A stretch of DNA of 64,000 bases from contig LR746271.1 of the NCBI GenBank assembly GCA_902729315.2, positions 3,184,001 through 3,248,000 on the forward strand. The letters are read 5' to 3'. Of the stretch, positions 22,701 through 35,520 are shown piece by piece. Each line of letters opens with the position of its first letter. Position 1 is the first letter of the stretch. The notes below the pieces were generated by a model. The model ran no database searches. It was not told where the DNA came from and saw only the letters and a list, made by a program, of their open reading frames with translations. Source of the DNA: Spirodela intermedia (lineage: Eukaryota > Streptophyta > Magnoliopsida > Alismatales > Araceae). A program made the translations under genes and the position numbers.

Positions 22701-25700
22701 CTTTGCAATGTATTTCACCCTGTAATCATTTTCTTGGCGATTTTCCCTACCAGAATGATCTCACACAAGTTTGCCCTTTCCTTTGTCCCTTTGTGTTCCC
22801 ATAGGTGACGTGCCTTGAGAGGTGACAGTGTCGTTGATTTAGGATTACATATTTTACTGACCAACAGCCTCTCGGTGCAAAGGCGACCTTTGCTGAGAGC
22901 CCTTTGCAAAATGACACCAAACAAGGTCGCACAGAGCCAAGCAATATAGTGTGAAACCACACAAAATACCTGGAGACAAGCAATGCGTTTAGAAGCCATG
23001 GCAGAGCCTCATGATGCATCCCAATGCACTATAAGCTCTCACAATGCCAAACAGCGTTTCCTGATAGTATAAATCCACATATTTCCTTTTGATGGGGATG
23101 CCATACAGGAAAAACCACCAGCTTAGTGCAAGCAGGCAACCTGGTAGATCTTATAGGCAAAAGAGAGGAACAGATCTCCATCGGAGGTGTGGAGACCGTA
23201 AAGGAAGTGTGGTCCTGTGAACATGTTCTGATAGAGGGAGGTCGGTGCACTATGGCGTGCCAGACAGACTTTCATGGAGAAATGTAGCAAAAAGGAAAAA
23301 TGCACCAGAAACCCAAAGGTCGGTTCACTATGGCGTAGAGGAAGGTTTTTCATATTCACACTAGCACCCAAGGGGTGTCACATTAAGTATTAGAGGTTCC
23401 GATTCAGGATCTAATAGGTCTATCAATAGCCTGTGAAAGAATAACAGAAAAGGGTATCAGCATCTTCAACCTCAGTTCAACGTATTGTTCCAATCCAGAT
23501 TGGAAAAGGCCTCCAGACTTATTGTGGAGGAGGTCGCTATTTAGGCTTCTATAGATTATCGAAGGACAAACGAGTGCCCTTGAATTGGCAAAACTGGATG
23601 GCTGATATAGAACTTTAATGTGCAAATCCAATCCTTTCTCTATCTTCTAATATCCCACCATTTTTATAATTGGTGAAGCTAAGGTCATCCACTTGATTTG
23701 TCTATCACGAAGGCTGCAGGCATTGTTGAACTTGTGGTTTGATAGATTTCTTTGATTCACATAGGATTTAAGCTTCTGACCTTATTACGGAGCTCCTGTC
23801 TCAATGTACATTCCATGTTATTGACAGATATCCCACAAATAACCCGGAATTTGTAGATCTGGATTCTTTCATGTTTAACCTTGATGAGCCAAATCCTCTT
23901 GGATTAACCATAATGAGGAGAATTATCTCCGCCAAAATCTTCATGTTATTAGGTTTGACTTCCTTTTTTTCTCATTCATATATCTCAGTTTAGTTTAAAT
24001 TAATCTTCTTTCAAACCATAAACAGAAATTTATAACGTTTTTTGTTAAAGATAAGTTGAATCCAGGTTATTTTTTTATTGAATAAATTCCTACAGAAGAA
24101 AGTGGTTTATAATAAAAATAATTAATGAAAGTTCGAATTCATTATAATGTCTAGCTTTTGAATTATAGCTCATGCGTTATGTTTATCAGAATTTGATGAG
24201 TTCTTTACGTTGTTAGATAAGTCAAATCTCGTTTCGCATGGATCTATTTTCCACAGGATGACTGAAGCTCTTTGTACATATATAGAGAAAGATCGTCCGT
24301 TTCTAGGTATCTGCCTTGGGCTGCAGCTGCTTTTTGAATCCAGCCAGGAGAATGGTCCAAGTAAGATACGAATGTATTTGTATCATTTTTTTCTCTGCTG
24401 GATGCTGAACCATTTGGCTGTAATCTGGTGGGTGTTTGGGGTGACTAGGATCTCGGTCCATTGAGCAAGAACTTTGATCTCTATTTTAGTTTCATAGTTT
24501 TTCCCATAACTTAGTCGTAGGACTGTCTTTCTCATAATTAGTTTTATTTCATTTTTTTGTTTTTTAGGCATTTAGGATCCTGTAAATGGGAAATTTATTA
24601 GGTCTCCCATTATTCATGAACAACACCCGCATGCTACTACTTTGAATGCTTGGCTTAAAAGTTTCAGTCATCTTTTCTGGGTTAGTTACTCATTGCTTAA
24701 GATAATTGTGGTGAAGGGAAATAAACAGGTGCATTTAACACTTTCGAAGGAAGAAGTAATTTAGAACATTATTTACACACATATGTTGGACACAATGAGA
24801 GTCAAACATAGTCTGAGGATTTTATTTTCCTCCATTTACTAAGCCTTTCCATTTTAATTGGCTAACCCTTCCTCACGAATTTGTGCAAAGTAAAGAAAGG
24901 GTATAGAAAGTTTGTGCACTCAGGGTTGCTGTTAAGTTGTGTTATAGCCCTTGGGAAAGAAAAGGGCATTGAAGGTGGGAGAAGGAGATGGACCTTTTTC
25001 AGGAAATCTATTAGGACATGTGAACTTGGAACGCTAGAAGAGGAAACAAGGCCTGAGAAGTGAATCCCAAAAGGCCCAGAAAGGATGAAATGTGGACGGC
25101 CCAAAACGTAGCGGTGCATTCCTAGTTTCTCTCTTTTTTTTTTTTTCATGTTCCATTTTCTAAGAAAAAGCTAACGGTAGTTCCTAGTTGTACATTTAAC
25201 AGTGGCTAATCTAATATAAGCTTCTCTTGTTTAATGAAGGGATACCGTAGAAGGGCCCCGTTATCAGCTTGTCATTATTTTTTATCTCATTGCCTCCTTG
25301 CAGATTCATAGTACCTCTTTTTCATTCCTCATGACTTCAAGTCTCTTTGTTACTCTTTGGCCTACCCGAAATCAGAAGACGTGATATTTCTTTGTCACTA
25401 GAAAATGTATATGGTTCAGCTTTCAGGTGAACACAATTGGTTGGATAGACGTCTGGTTTCTACTGGCTACATGCAGGCATCTAAAAGAGCTGAAGCTTCA
25501 GTTCGTGCCAGACTTATATCTAATCTATGGCCTACTGATAATAATTCGAATTAGCTTGCCTGAAGATCCAAGAGCTCTTGAGGAAAAATGTTCAGTAAAA
25601 GTGTTGGGAGGAAGCCCCAAAAGTAGTCACCATTTTTGATTTTTCTGTCGAAAGTTGGATAGATAAGAAGGAAAATGAGAGAGTGGAACTAAATGGAAGT

Positions 25701-28700
25701 TGGAGAAGCTAAAAACAAGGGAATAAAGTTGGTCACTCTATATTGGTTGCTTTACAGAATATGAACAAATAAAACGAAGATGAGATGTAAAGGGCAGAAA
25801 TCCAACAGAACGTTCTCTCTAAGATTAAGGATGCAGCTGACCATTCTCCACAGAAGTCAAACAGATGTCAGTATGTTTTTCTTAGGATTTCTAACACTTT
25901 TTGGGAAATAATGAAACATGAACTTCTGGATTTTGTATCGGAATTCCTGGAGAAACTATTTTACATCAGATATTTTAATGCCGCTTTAGTGTTAGGTCAG
26001 CAAAAAATAAGGGATGTAGATATTAGTTTATTGAATGGTATCTAATTTGAATTAAGACATTGATTAGTTAGAGAGTGTCATGAATAGAAAAAACCTTAGG
26101 TGTTATGAACAGAAAAACCCTAGAATGCCATGAATAGAAAAAACCTAGGTCTTGTGAAGAGAAAAACTCTAAGCGTTGTGAACAGTGGAGGAAAATATAT
26201 TGTCAATCATTAACCCTGGTTTAGGTCTGGTTTATATACCAGACTCTAGTAAAAAAGTGAACCTGACCGCCCAACATTGAACCCGTCTAACAAAAATCAA
26301 TTCGTTCCCACACTCCCCTTCCAGCTGGTGAATAGATATTCTCCAATCCCAAATTGGATGCAAGACTATGAATTTTTGGGCTACTCAAGCCTAAGTACAT
26401 CCTCAAGTTGACTGTGTAGTCACATAAGGTCTGCAAGCCCCCCTCTCTCCACCTTTTTTTTTGGTTAAGTGTTTGTCAATTACGATGTGTTTTGTTTGAT
26501 CATATTGTATTAGATTATGATCTATGTTGATTGCAGACTTGTTGTCACAAGAAAGTCTCATTAGGTCATCCCACTTAATTTTTGGGTCTTCTAATATGAT
26601 CTTCAACCAAAGTGGTTCACATAGACCAGGAGTCATTTCTTGGAATTCAACTTCTGTACATAGTCATGCTACCACATCCTGTTTCTTATACAGAGGTAGA
26701 TCTCTTGTCAACCACTGACCCTGAATAATCAGCATGTGTATGCCTCAAGTACTAATCTTCCATTTCTCCTCAACGTAATATATTATCTTGGTGTCCCTTT
26801 GAGATATTATAATGCTCAGTGAGCTGCCTGCTTGTAGATTTCATTTGGATCATCCATGAACTAGCAAATTGTTGGCGGGATGTGTCTGGTATATTCCGAG
26901 TTATGTGACTGTGTCTAGAACCTTCCGGGGTCTAGAACACCCTCTTTGAAATGTAATTTTTGGTGTGTGTCCCTTTCGAATAAGGTAATACTTTTCTCCA
27001 GGGGTTCTGGTGTCACTATTCAGCGCACCAGACCTGATTTTATCTCCAAAGCTAATCGCACACACTGCATATGCTATATATGATCATGTAGAACCAGGAG
27101 AGTTGGGAGTGAATAATGCTCGAATCACAGGAGGAGAATGCACAAACCCAATGTTGTCCACCTCTTTGTGAAGGCGCCCTGTGATGGAGGTGTCTTGAGC
27201 CAACAGAACTTTCTAATCAGACCTGGAACTCTGATACCATGTTGTGAATAGAAAAAACAGTGGTGTCATGAACAGAAAAACCCTAGGCATTATGAAAGTA
27301 GAGGAAAATTGTCAGTCACTGTCTGGTTTGGGGTTGGGTCTGGTTTATATACCAGGCCCTAGTACAACAGTGAACCGGCCCGGTCCAACAGTGAACCGGT
27401 CTAACAAAAACCGGTCCATTCCCACACAGAGTAATGGGGAACCTTGCGGGAATCAATCTGCATTTATTTAGACGAAATATAGATCTATAAATTAGAGAAG
27501 TTTGTACCCGCCTGAGGCAATCCTTGGTCAAACAGTCAGAGGTAAAACTTGTTTTAAAAACTGACTTCAGCATACTTTTTTGTGGCGGTGAACATGGCAG
27601 TGACTAGCTAAATCCCAAGGCATTATATGACACCTTTCTTAAAGTATTTAAAGCAACTAAGTGTAACACATTTGTAAAATTTGGATAAAACACTAGCTGT
27701 TGTGCAACCATAGAAAGAGCTATTCAGAGAACATTCGTTAAAACGCTGTACATAGTAATATGACTAATAAATTGTGTTTCCGCCAAGATGTGACTAGCTG
27801 TTGTGTCACTCGCTTAGTATACATAAACCCTAGTGCGTTTGCTAATGCTGTCTTGATGGCCTAAAGCTGGTGTCTCATGCCAGATCGTCTGGGGAGCACT
27901 TTTTTGGGTTCCTCCCCCAGACGTCATAGGGGTCTTGGGTATCTGGGTGACCTAGACAACGCCCTAAAAATCATAATTTGGGATAACTCATGGCTGTGCT
28001 ATAGTTTAGAATCTATATTGGTCGATAATGATCTGCACTAGTATCATTTGAATTTATTGGCTAGAAGCCCTGAAGTTCAGTAGGTTTGGGGTTGCCCAGT
28101 GATGACAACTGCAACTGTATCAGTCCATTCAACACCTGGCCTTCCTGTCTTGAAGAAACGTTGCTGAACCTTTGTTATCTCTTTCGTTACAATTTTTCAT
28201 AAGGTGGAAACAATGGGGACTTCTTTCTCATACATGCTTTATTCATCATTCGAATGCAATAGTTCATTGAAAGTTCTGATTCCTGATGCTTTTCCTGCTA
28301 TTTTATGATCCGAAATTTGTATGCGTTGTTATTAGCTGTGTGCACTACTATATATGCTCTTTTTATTTTTTTGGATTTTTGACTTTTACTGCTTTTTTCC
28401 TGATGATTGCTTGCAGTAAAAGGTCTTGGATTGGTGCCTGGTGTAGTCGAACGTTTTGATTCATCTGGCGGCATAAGAGTACCACATATTGGTTGGAATG
28501 CAGTGAACATCTGCAAAGAATCTGCAATTTTGGATGAGATTGAAGGCCGTCATGTCTATTTTGTTCACTCATACCGTGCATTACCTGTATGATATTTCTG
28601 TCAATATTACTCTTCTTTGCACATATTTTATGTGGCTAAAAGAGTTAAAATGATTGGGGTAAATTTTGTGTAGTCAGAAGCCAACAAAGAGTGGATTTCA

Positions 28701-31700
28701 TCGACATGCAACTATGGAGAAAATTTTATCTCTTCTATCAGAAGAGGAAATGTACATGCAGTGCAGTTTCATCCAGAGAAGAGTGGAGGTATTACGCTGC
28801 TGACTGTTTCTTGTTAATCCTTTGTGGCCGTCCTTGAACGCCTCAAGCCCTTTTTTGCACCTTGTAATTGTACTCATGCGTTACATATTTTATTCTCAAG
28901 TCGTGTGTGGTTGTATTGGACGGAAATCATTTCACTTGTTAAGTTTATTTTGATGCTCAATGTCAGCACGATTCGAGTTTATGTTATTTTTGTTATTATT
29001 GTCATAAATTTCTTGTGACTGGGATCACCTGGCAGCATTGAAGGATTTGAGCTTTTACTTCCGGTTCTACATTGAACAGATACTTCCATCTGATACATTT
29101 AACCTTCTAAACTTAAAAGCATCCAAGACAAGAAGCTTTCTGCTCTATGTTTATCAATGCATGGGTTTTATAGTCTTCTGACTCCAAGAGTATGGCCAAC
29201 TCCATCTGCAAAAATAGTTTTTTCATTGTGAATAGGCCAATAAGTGATATTTACTGAAGGCATGTTACTGAAACTAATTTTCAGATGTTGGCCTTTCTAT
29301 TTTGAGAAGATTCCTAAATTCATATGGATCATCAGTGGTAAAGGTAAGTCGTGTCTAAATAGTGTGTGCTATTCCTGAATCTTTTATATTCTTCTTATAT
29401 TGTTTGATGACGCGGATTTTTTTCTTGTAAATAGAGGTCAGGTAATGGGAATGCATCAAAGCTTGCCAAGAGAGTAAACTTCTTACACCTGGAAATATTT
29501 TCTCAATATTGTTTTTATAGCAATGCTTTCGCATATTGGAAATGAAGATGTTTTTCGCCTCATATGTCAAATTTCTGTTTTGTTTTATTTGGATGCTTCT
29601 CTGAAAAGTAGGTAATAGCATGTCTTGATGTGCGGACAAATGACAAAGGCGATCTTGTTGTAACAAAAGGAGATCAGTATGATGTAAGAGAGCATACAAA
29701 GGAAAATGAGGTATTCCTTCAGTTTTTTAGATTCACAAGTATTCCACTGTTTTAAACCCAATGACACTTATCATCGAATCCCTTGGGCATGTTCGTTTCC
29801 AAGGTGTCATGCATTAATTTTTATTATTTAACTTTCAATTCTGAATATTTGAGTTGGAGGCAGCTGCAGTATGGCAAGGAAAATTTGCCAACCACTGCCA
29901 GACTGATGAGAAATGAATTAACGAACAAAGTGAATGCTACATTGATTCCATGCACCCAATCATGATTCAGTCACCCTAATATATCCCTGATATATCGTTT
30001 CTGATGGAGGGATCAGACTTGATATATCTTGTCAAATCTGGGGTTTAGTTTTTCACATTTTTAAAGGGAACTTTTTGACGTGGAGAGCTCAATGTGAGAG
30101 ACTACGCACTTGTGATTGACTTGTTCTCTTTATGCCCAACGCCATGATCTCTTGCATCTTATGTGGGGCGGAGACATTAGATCACTTGTTTCATGGGTAC
30201 TCATTTTCATTGGAGTTGTATCACACTGCATTACAAATAGGTACACAGTAGGAGGATGCAATGTCATCCAATTATATGGGCTTTCAAGTCTTAAATTCTA
30301 ATAGTATTTATTGATAAGCATAATGCGGCTAAGGATATTTACCTTGCTGAATAAAATAGCGAAACTATTTTTTTTTGGTCCCAATGCATGATCTTTTTGC
30401 ATCTGTATTCGTGAGAGATCTGAGCTTGCCAAGATTTGACATCTTTGTGTACTTTTCGAAATATCTACTTTATCTGATGTTGATTTATTGAGCTGAATAT
30501 TGATAGTTTACTTGAATGCATTCTCCTTACTGTTTAAATGTGATGCCTAGATGCCAACTTCTTCGCCTCTTCTTAGATTGCTATCAGATATTCATCTTTT
30601 TTCTGCTACTAATCATTAACGGTTAAGGGCAGTTCTCTGGTCTGTTTACCTTCTGAGAGTGAAAGCAAAGTCCACTAGGCTTATAGCTCTATTGTCTCTT
30701 TTATCATTTACTTCTAGGTAGCCAGTTATACAAAAATAAAGTCTGAAGCCTTCATCGAATAAAAGGCCGAATTGCTGTCTGACACAGCTTGGTGCGTGTG
30801 CTCATATGATTTCGCTTTACACGTGATACATATATTTCTTGTCAGGATTGAGAACCATTGTCATGCCATTTACGAAGATTTCTTTCGATATTTAGTTGCA
30901 AGATTTCAGTGTTTTGTGGGCGTATGCATATTTTTCTCTTAGTTGTTAGATATTTAGCATTTGTATTTTAATTTTTTGTTACGATATTTTTAAGATCGTG
31001 TCATTTAAGCAGTTAGGCACTGGACCATCGGCTTACCTTAAAACCATGTGATTTTAGTTGCCTATTCCCATGATTGTATCATGCATTATTGTTTGGTTTG
31101 TTATCACCGTCAATATTAATTTATCTGGCTACACTGCTAAGCGTTTTTGGGGATGCTGTATGAAGGTGAGAAACCTTGGCAAACCAGTGGATCTTGCTGG
31201 TCAATATTATAAAGATGGGGCTGACGAGGTAGACGCTTCTTCTCTTTCTGGTTTTATTTATTTTCCATGTAATTGGTTATACACTTTACTGAAGTGTCCA
31301 GATTAAACTGCGTTTCAGATTAGCTTTTTGAACATTACTGGCTTTCGTGACTTCCCCCTGGGAGATCTGCCAATGCTTCAGGTGTGAGCTGCAGCTCTAT
31401 CTGTTTTCTACACTCTGAGACTCGTGCATTTAACTAGTAGATTGATCTGAAATTGCTAATTCTACTCGTTTTAGATACTCTCTGAATATACTCCTTCATG
31501 CTCCCGACACTGACTTTCATCTTTCTATGTTCCTTAGCATGTAATAGTGGGCAATGGTGTGAACCGCCTAGAAAGTGTACATTAAAGGAGAAAATATAGC
31601 CTTAGCTTATCAAATTGTGTTGTAAATACTTTTCGTTTGATATGCTTTCTAGGTCTTGCGCAAGGCATCAGAGAATGTTTTTGTACCACTTACGGTCGGC

Positions 31701-34376
31701 GGTGGTATCAGGGACTTCACAGATGGAAATGGGAGGTGTGTTTGTGGCCTTTACCAGAAAGAAAGTATTTGATGGTGGATGTTTCTACATGCCATAGATT
31801 TTTCTTTCTCTTTGCTCCCAAACAAGTCCATCCTGTGGAGCCCATTGATTCTTCTTATTCAAGAATGATGTTGCTGATGTCAAGCAAGGTGATTTAGTAT
31901 TTTAAGTTACCGTTGTGCATTTGTCTTCTGGCAGGCATTATTCAAGTTTGGAAGTAGCGTCAGAATATTTCCGCTCTGGGGCAGATAAGGTTTCCATTGG
32001 AAGTGATGCAGTTTATGCCGCAGAGGAGTACCTGAAAACCGGAGTATGCATAACTACGGCAATGCCTTCATTATATGTATATGATCACAGATATCAGTTG
32101 TAGCTACTTTAACTTTTCCCAATTCGAACCTCATCTCTTAAGGTAAAGACGGGAAAGAGCAGCTTGGAGCAAATTTCTCGAGTTTATGGGAATCAGGTAA
32201 GACTCTGACCACCTGTCATTTGTAAGTTTTGACGTCGTACCTAGCTGCATGATCACATAGAAAAGTTTGCATGATTTTCCAGCCCATTAGTGTGACTACG
32301 ATTGTCATGAAAATAACATAGATTGTTGACCTGGCCCTGCTTAAAACGATCAGATCACTTTACGGATTTTCTCAGCCCTGATCTGCATGGCATCAACCGA
32401 GCCAGCCACTCCATGTCTGGACCTGGACGAGAAACCCTACCACAACCAGCAGATCAGGCCGATTCGCTAGCGAATTGTTCTGATTCATAAGGGAATCAGT
32501 CAGAACCTCTGCATTGTGCTCACCTGAACTTCAATATTGTTTCATTCACATGACTATGCTCACCTGAACCTCAGGGTTGTTAGGGAGGTTTTTACTAACT
32601 TTCCTGCATTGTTTAACATGGTATTTATAAAATGGTTGGGAATTGATTTCAACCCATTGGAAATATTGATTGAAATATTTCTAATCAAATTCGAGGCTCA
32701 TGAAATATAGAACATAAGAAATTTCAAAAATGGAAAGAGTAGAGGCAAATTGCATACATTGATGTAAAACTTTACACAACTATCTTACTAGTATTTATGC
32801 CGAATGTTGGGTTTGGACTGGATTCTGACGTTCTGTTGTGCATATTCTTTAGGCAGTTGTTGTAAGCATCGATCCTCGTAGGATATATGTCAGGAATCCT
32901 GATGATGTACAATTTATGGTCATCACGACATCGACTCCAGGTTCTGTGATATTATTCTCAACTTGTCCTCCTAGTATCTGTACCGTCCACAGTTGGGGCA
33001 TTTTCCTCATGCTACTTTCCATCCTGTGATAGTTTCAGGTCCTAATGGAGAAGAATATGCATGGTACCAGTGCACTGTAAGTTTTTATCCAATGTTTTCC
33101 TCTTGACTATTTAAATGATTTTATGGAACTGTATGCAAAAGTTTCATATTTGGAAATAGTTTGAAATGTGCACTGTGAGGTGCCTTCTGCTTATTATCTC
33201 AAGATCTGGGGAATCGTTTCTTTGCAACTTTTGGGGCATGTTATCTTGCTAGTTGTTTCATAAGTTCGATTGTGCAATCCGTCTGTGCCTGCTGTTGGCT
33301 GGCAATATCTTGAGGCTAAGAAAGGCTAGCGGTGCTGGACGGCAGGGAAGTAGGCTAGAGACTGGACCTAGTTTAGGCAGTGGAAGCCAATGATATAACC
33401 TGCTAGACGTAAAATTCATTGTGATAGATGCTTATAATTTTTACAGTGCTAACCTGTAAGAAAGAATAGAACTTAGCGCCTTCAGCAGCTTCTGAAGAGT
33501 TGCTTATCATGGTTATAATTATGGGCAGGTCAATGGTGGGCGAGAAGGTCGACCTATTGGAGCATATGAGTTTGCCAAAGCTGTTGAGGAGCTGGGAGCT
33601 GGTGAAATACTACTCAACTGTATTGATTGTGATGGTAAGACGTACCCTCCGACGAACAAAGTCTTTCGCATGCCATGTGTTTGTTTTCTCTGTACATCGA
33701 TATCATCAAAGGTGGAGGCCATTAAAGAGACGTTGTGATGACCAGGCCAGGGAAAGGGCTTCGACATCGACCTGATCAAGCTGATATCAGATTGTGTCAC
33801 TATTCCTGTAATAGCTAGCAGTGGTGCTGGTGCGGTGGAGCACTTCTCGGAGGTCTTTGAGAAGACGAATGCCTCAGCTGCACTAGCTGCTGGGATTTTC
33901 CATCGCAAGGAGGTGCTATTCCATTCCGGTCGTCTCTTTTTCAATATCTTTGAGCCATTAACTTCAAATTTTAGGCGTACATTTCGAAACTGCATGTCAT
34001 TCCTGAGGTTTGCCATCTTGGGAAGTAGGAAATATTTTTAATCATACAGTCTCTGGGTGTCCTCATTCATTTTTAATAAAGGTTTAATTTTTATAGGTTG
34101 ATCTAAAGACCACCAATTAGCAGCTCTCCTTTTTTTTTTCCCCGTACCAAACATCTTTTTTCTTCTCAGCATATCATAGCAGAGTTTGCAATGGATTTCT
34201 GGCTTGTCGAAGATCTTAGTTGATTCAAAGAAATTCTCGAATCGTTTGCCATACGGAAGCCTCCGTCTGTGATTGTGGAGACGACTTAGCTTGTGATGTG
34301 TCTCGTCTGTGTGCAGGTTCCTATTCCATCTGTGAAAGAGCATCTGTTCAGGGAGGGGGTCGAAGTCCGATTGTGA
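19795..34376 (+). CDS. HISN4: Imidazole glycerol phosphate synthase hisHF, chloroplastic
   Basis: Bifunctional histidine-biosynthesis enzyme: an N-terminal glutamine amidotransferase (HisH) feeds ammonia to the C-terminal cyclase (HisF), which converts PRFAR to imidazole glycerol phosphate and AICAR in plastids. Nineteen exons: 19795-19948, 20072-20154, 21060-21154, 24257-24360, 28417-28586, 28674-28788, 29285-29343, 29435-29473, 29612-29710, 31166-31228, 31319-31381, 31653-31735, 31935-32043, 32143-32196, 32853-32940, 33039-33076, 33529-33634, 33746-33912, 34317-34376; 1749 nt, 582 residues, close to plant homologues. The start has good context (GCCATGG). The first ~50 residues, rich in Ser and Arg, suit a transit peptide. 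The amidotransferase triad is Cys130 (GICLG), His235 and Glu237 (FHPEKSG). HisF catalytic Asp residues are D279 (CLDV) and D505 (NCIDCDG). Phosphate-binding loops VGGGIRD and ASSGAG are present. No lesion is seen. Introns 3 and 4 are 3.1 and 4.1 kb because of retrotransposon debris. Confidence 0.96.
22150..22620 (-). mobile_element. Decayed Copia reverse transcriptase in HISN4 intron 3
   Basis: On the minus strand, sequence near 22540-22590 reads like the Copia catalytic region, with VYLDDM in place of YVDDM followed by [13 protein letters not shown]. Further along (about 22300-22250) a segment resembling the RYQ-LVG-LIYLS motif can be seen. Stops and frame breaks are frequent. Surrounding intron sequence (about 21.6-23.7 kb) may belong to the same element, but I could not find its LTRs. 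Confidence 0.6.
26403..26636 (-). pseudogene. RNase H fragment of the intronic Copia element
   Basis: An open stretch of 77 codons reads LWLKIILED, then [11 protein letters not shown], then TKHIVIDKH. These are the Copia RNase H hallmarks (CDNK-AA-I and the TKHIE-DRHF block). It lies just before the polypurine tract and 3' LTR, as expected for the end of pol. Confidence 0.75.
27226..27240 (-). promoter_or_regulatory. Primer-binding site of the intronic Copia element
   Basis: TGGTATCAGAGTTCC on the minus strand directly abuts the 5' LTR end. The first eleven bases match the initiator tRNA-Met primer-binding site exactly. Confidence 0.85.
30100..30290 (+). mobile_element. LINE reverse-transcriptase zinc-binding remnant in HISN4 intron 9
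   Basis: One frame reads [18 protein letters not shown], which follows the C-x2-C...H-x-x-x-C pattern of the zf-RVT domain found at the end of plant LINE and LINE-derived reverse transcriptases (the last Cys is replaced). It is short and has no other LINE domain nearby. Confidence 0.5.
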
Positions 34377-35475
34377 AGGAGCATCTGTTCAGGGGGGAAG
34401 ACTGCGAAGTTTGTGTGCGGGTCCCCATTCGGGATGGTTCCTCCCCGATTATTATGTCTTCGAGGAGAGTCTTAAGTCAAAGGGGGGGCCTGGTTTTGCG
34501 GCCATTTTCAAGTAGTCGGCTTCTCCAGAATTAGGATTTCATATGCTTTTGCCTTTTCTCCGGCGGGGTTGATATGCTGGCTGTTTCACATGAGAAGGAC
34601 CAGTCTTTTTTGATGCAACAATGAAAAATAGACCTTCCTAGCGCGAACGACAGAGATAAATGGGTGGGAAAGACAGAGATGGGCCTCTCCTGGCCCATTT
34701 GAGCTCCCTCTCCGCCGCTGGAGTATGCCCTCACGCCCACGCCGGCGGTGACGCCCGTAACGTTGCCGAGCGCGGCGGCGTTTTCGATGAAAACTCCGCC
34801 CGCTTTCTGTCATCGTCTCGTCATTGAAGTCGTAGTCTCCCCTACCGTTTCTTCGGCGGCAGCGGCATCCGAATGATCACGCCCACGTCGTTGTTGGGCA
34901 CAGCATGCATGCTGTGGAATTCCTACCAGCCGCCGCCGTCGTCTCCTCCTCCGCGTTGACCTGGATAGCTGCGGATTCAGCCGTCGTCCATGAGACTAGC
35001 CTCCACCTCGTGTTCCCAGGGGGATCAGACTCTTGAAAGGAAGAAGCTCGTCCCTCTGCGGACGAAGCTATCATCTTCCTCTCACATTACGTACAGTCCA
35101 GAAACCTTATCCATTTTCGAACACAATTGCACGAGAGTCTATCGAGGGTTTCTCGGCAAGATTCCATTTAAGAAGAATCATTAAACCAACTGAATCTGCC
35201 GTCGAGGAGTTTAATGCAACGTATAATTATTCAAACGTCGGGAGAATAAAGATGAATGGGGTCGTAGGATCATCGAACGGGGGGAATAAACCAGGGGTGG
35301 GCATGTTCAAACCAGACGCCACCTCCCCATGGCGCCGCCCCCCCCGCGTCGTCTTCCTTCCTCATCCGGGCGAGGTGGTGGTTGAGCAGTGCCCGTCCCG
35401 GCCACGCGTGATAGCAGGCGCACATGCGTGCTGCAGCCGGTGGGTGGAGGGTGGGGGTGGGGGGGCGCTCTTACC

Positions 35476-35520
<45 letters not shown>

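Larger units (their letters stand above)
26076..27426 (-). mobile_element. Short-LTR Copia derivative in HISN4 intron 4
   Basis: A 1.35-kb element inserted antisense to HISN4. Its 5' LTR on the minus strand is 27426-27241 (186 bp), starting TGTGGGAATGG and ending ACAACA. A perfect primer-binding site TGGTATCAGAGTTCC follows directly. The 3' LTR is about 26312-26076, preceded by the polypurine tract GGAAGGGGAG. Both LTRs contain GGTTTATATACCAG and several copies of a TGAAYAGAAAAAYCCTAG-like unit, more of them in the 3' LTR. Almost all of gag-pol is missing; a piece of RNase H remains. This makes it a non-autonomous, internally deleted Copia. Confidence 0.8.

Noticed and set aside
22715-23650. 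Several 75-95 codon minus-strand open frames in HISN4 intron 3
   Set aside because: No recognisable domain; they lie in sequence that appears to belong to a decayed Copia element.
26076-26312. CRISPR-like array (repeated TGAAYAGAAAAAYCCTAG units)
   Set aside because: Units are adjacent without spacers and lie inside a plant retrotransposon LTR.
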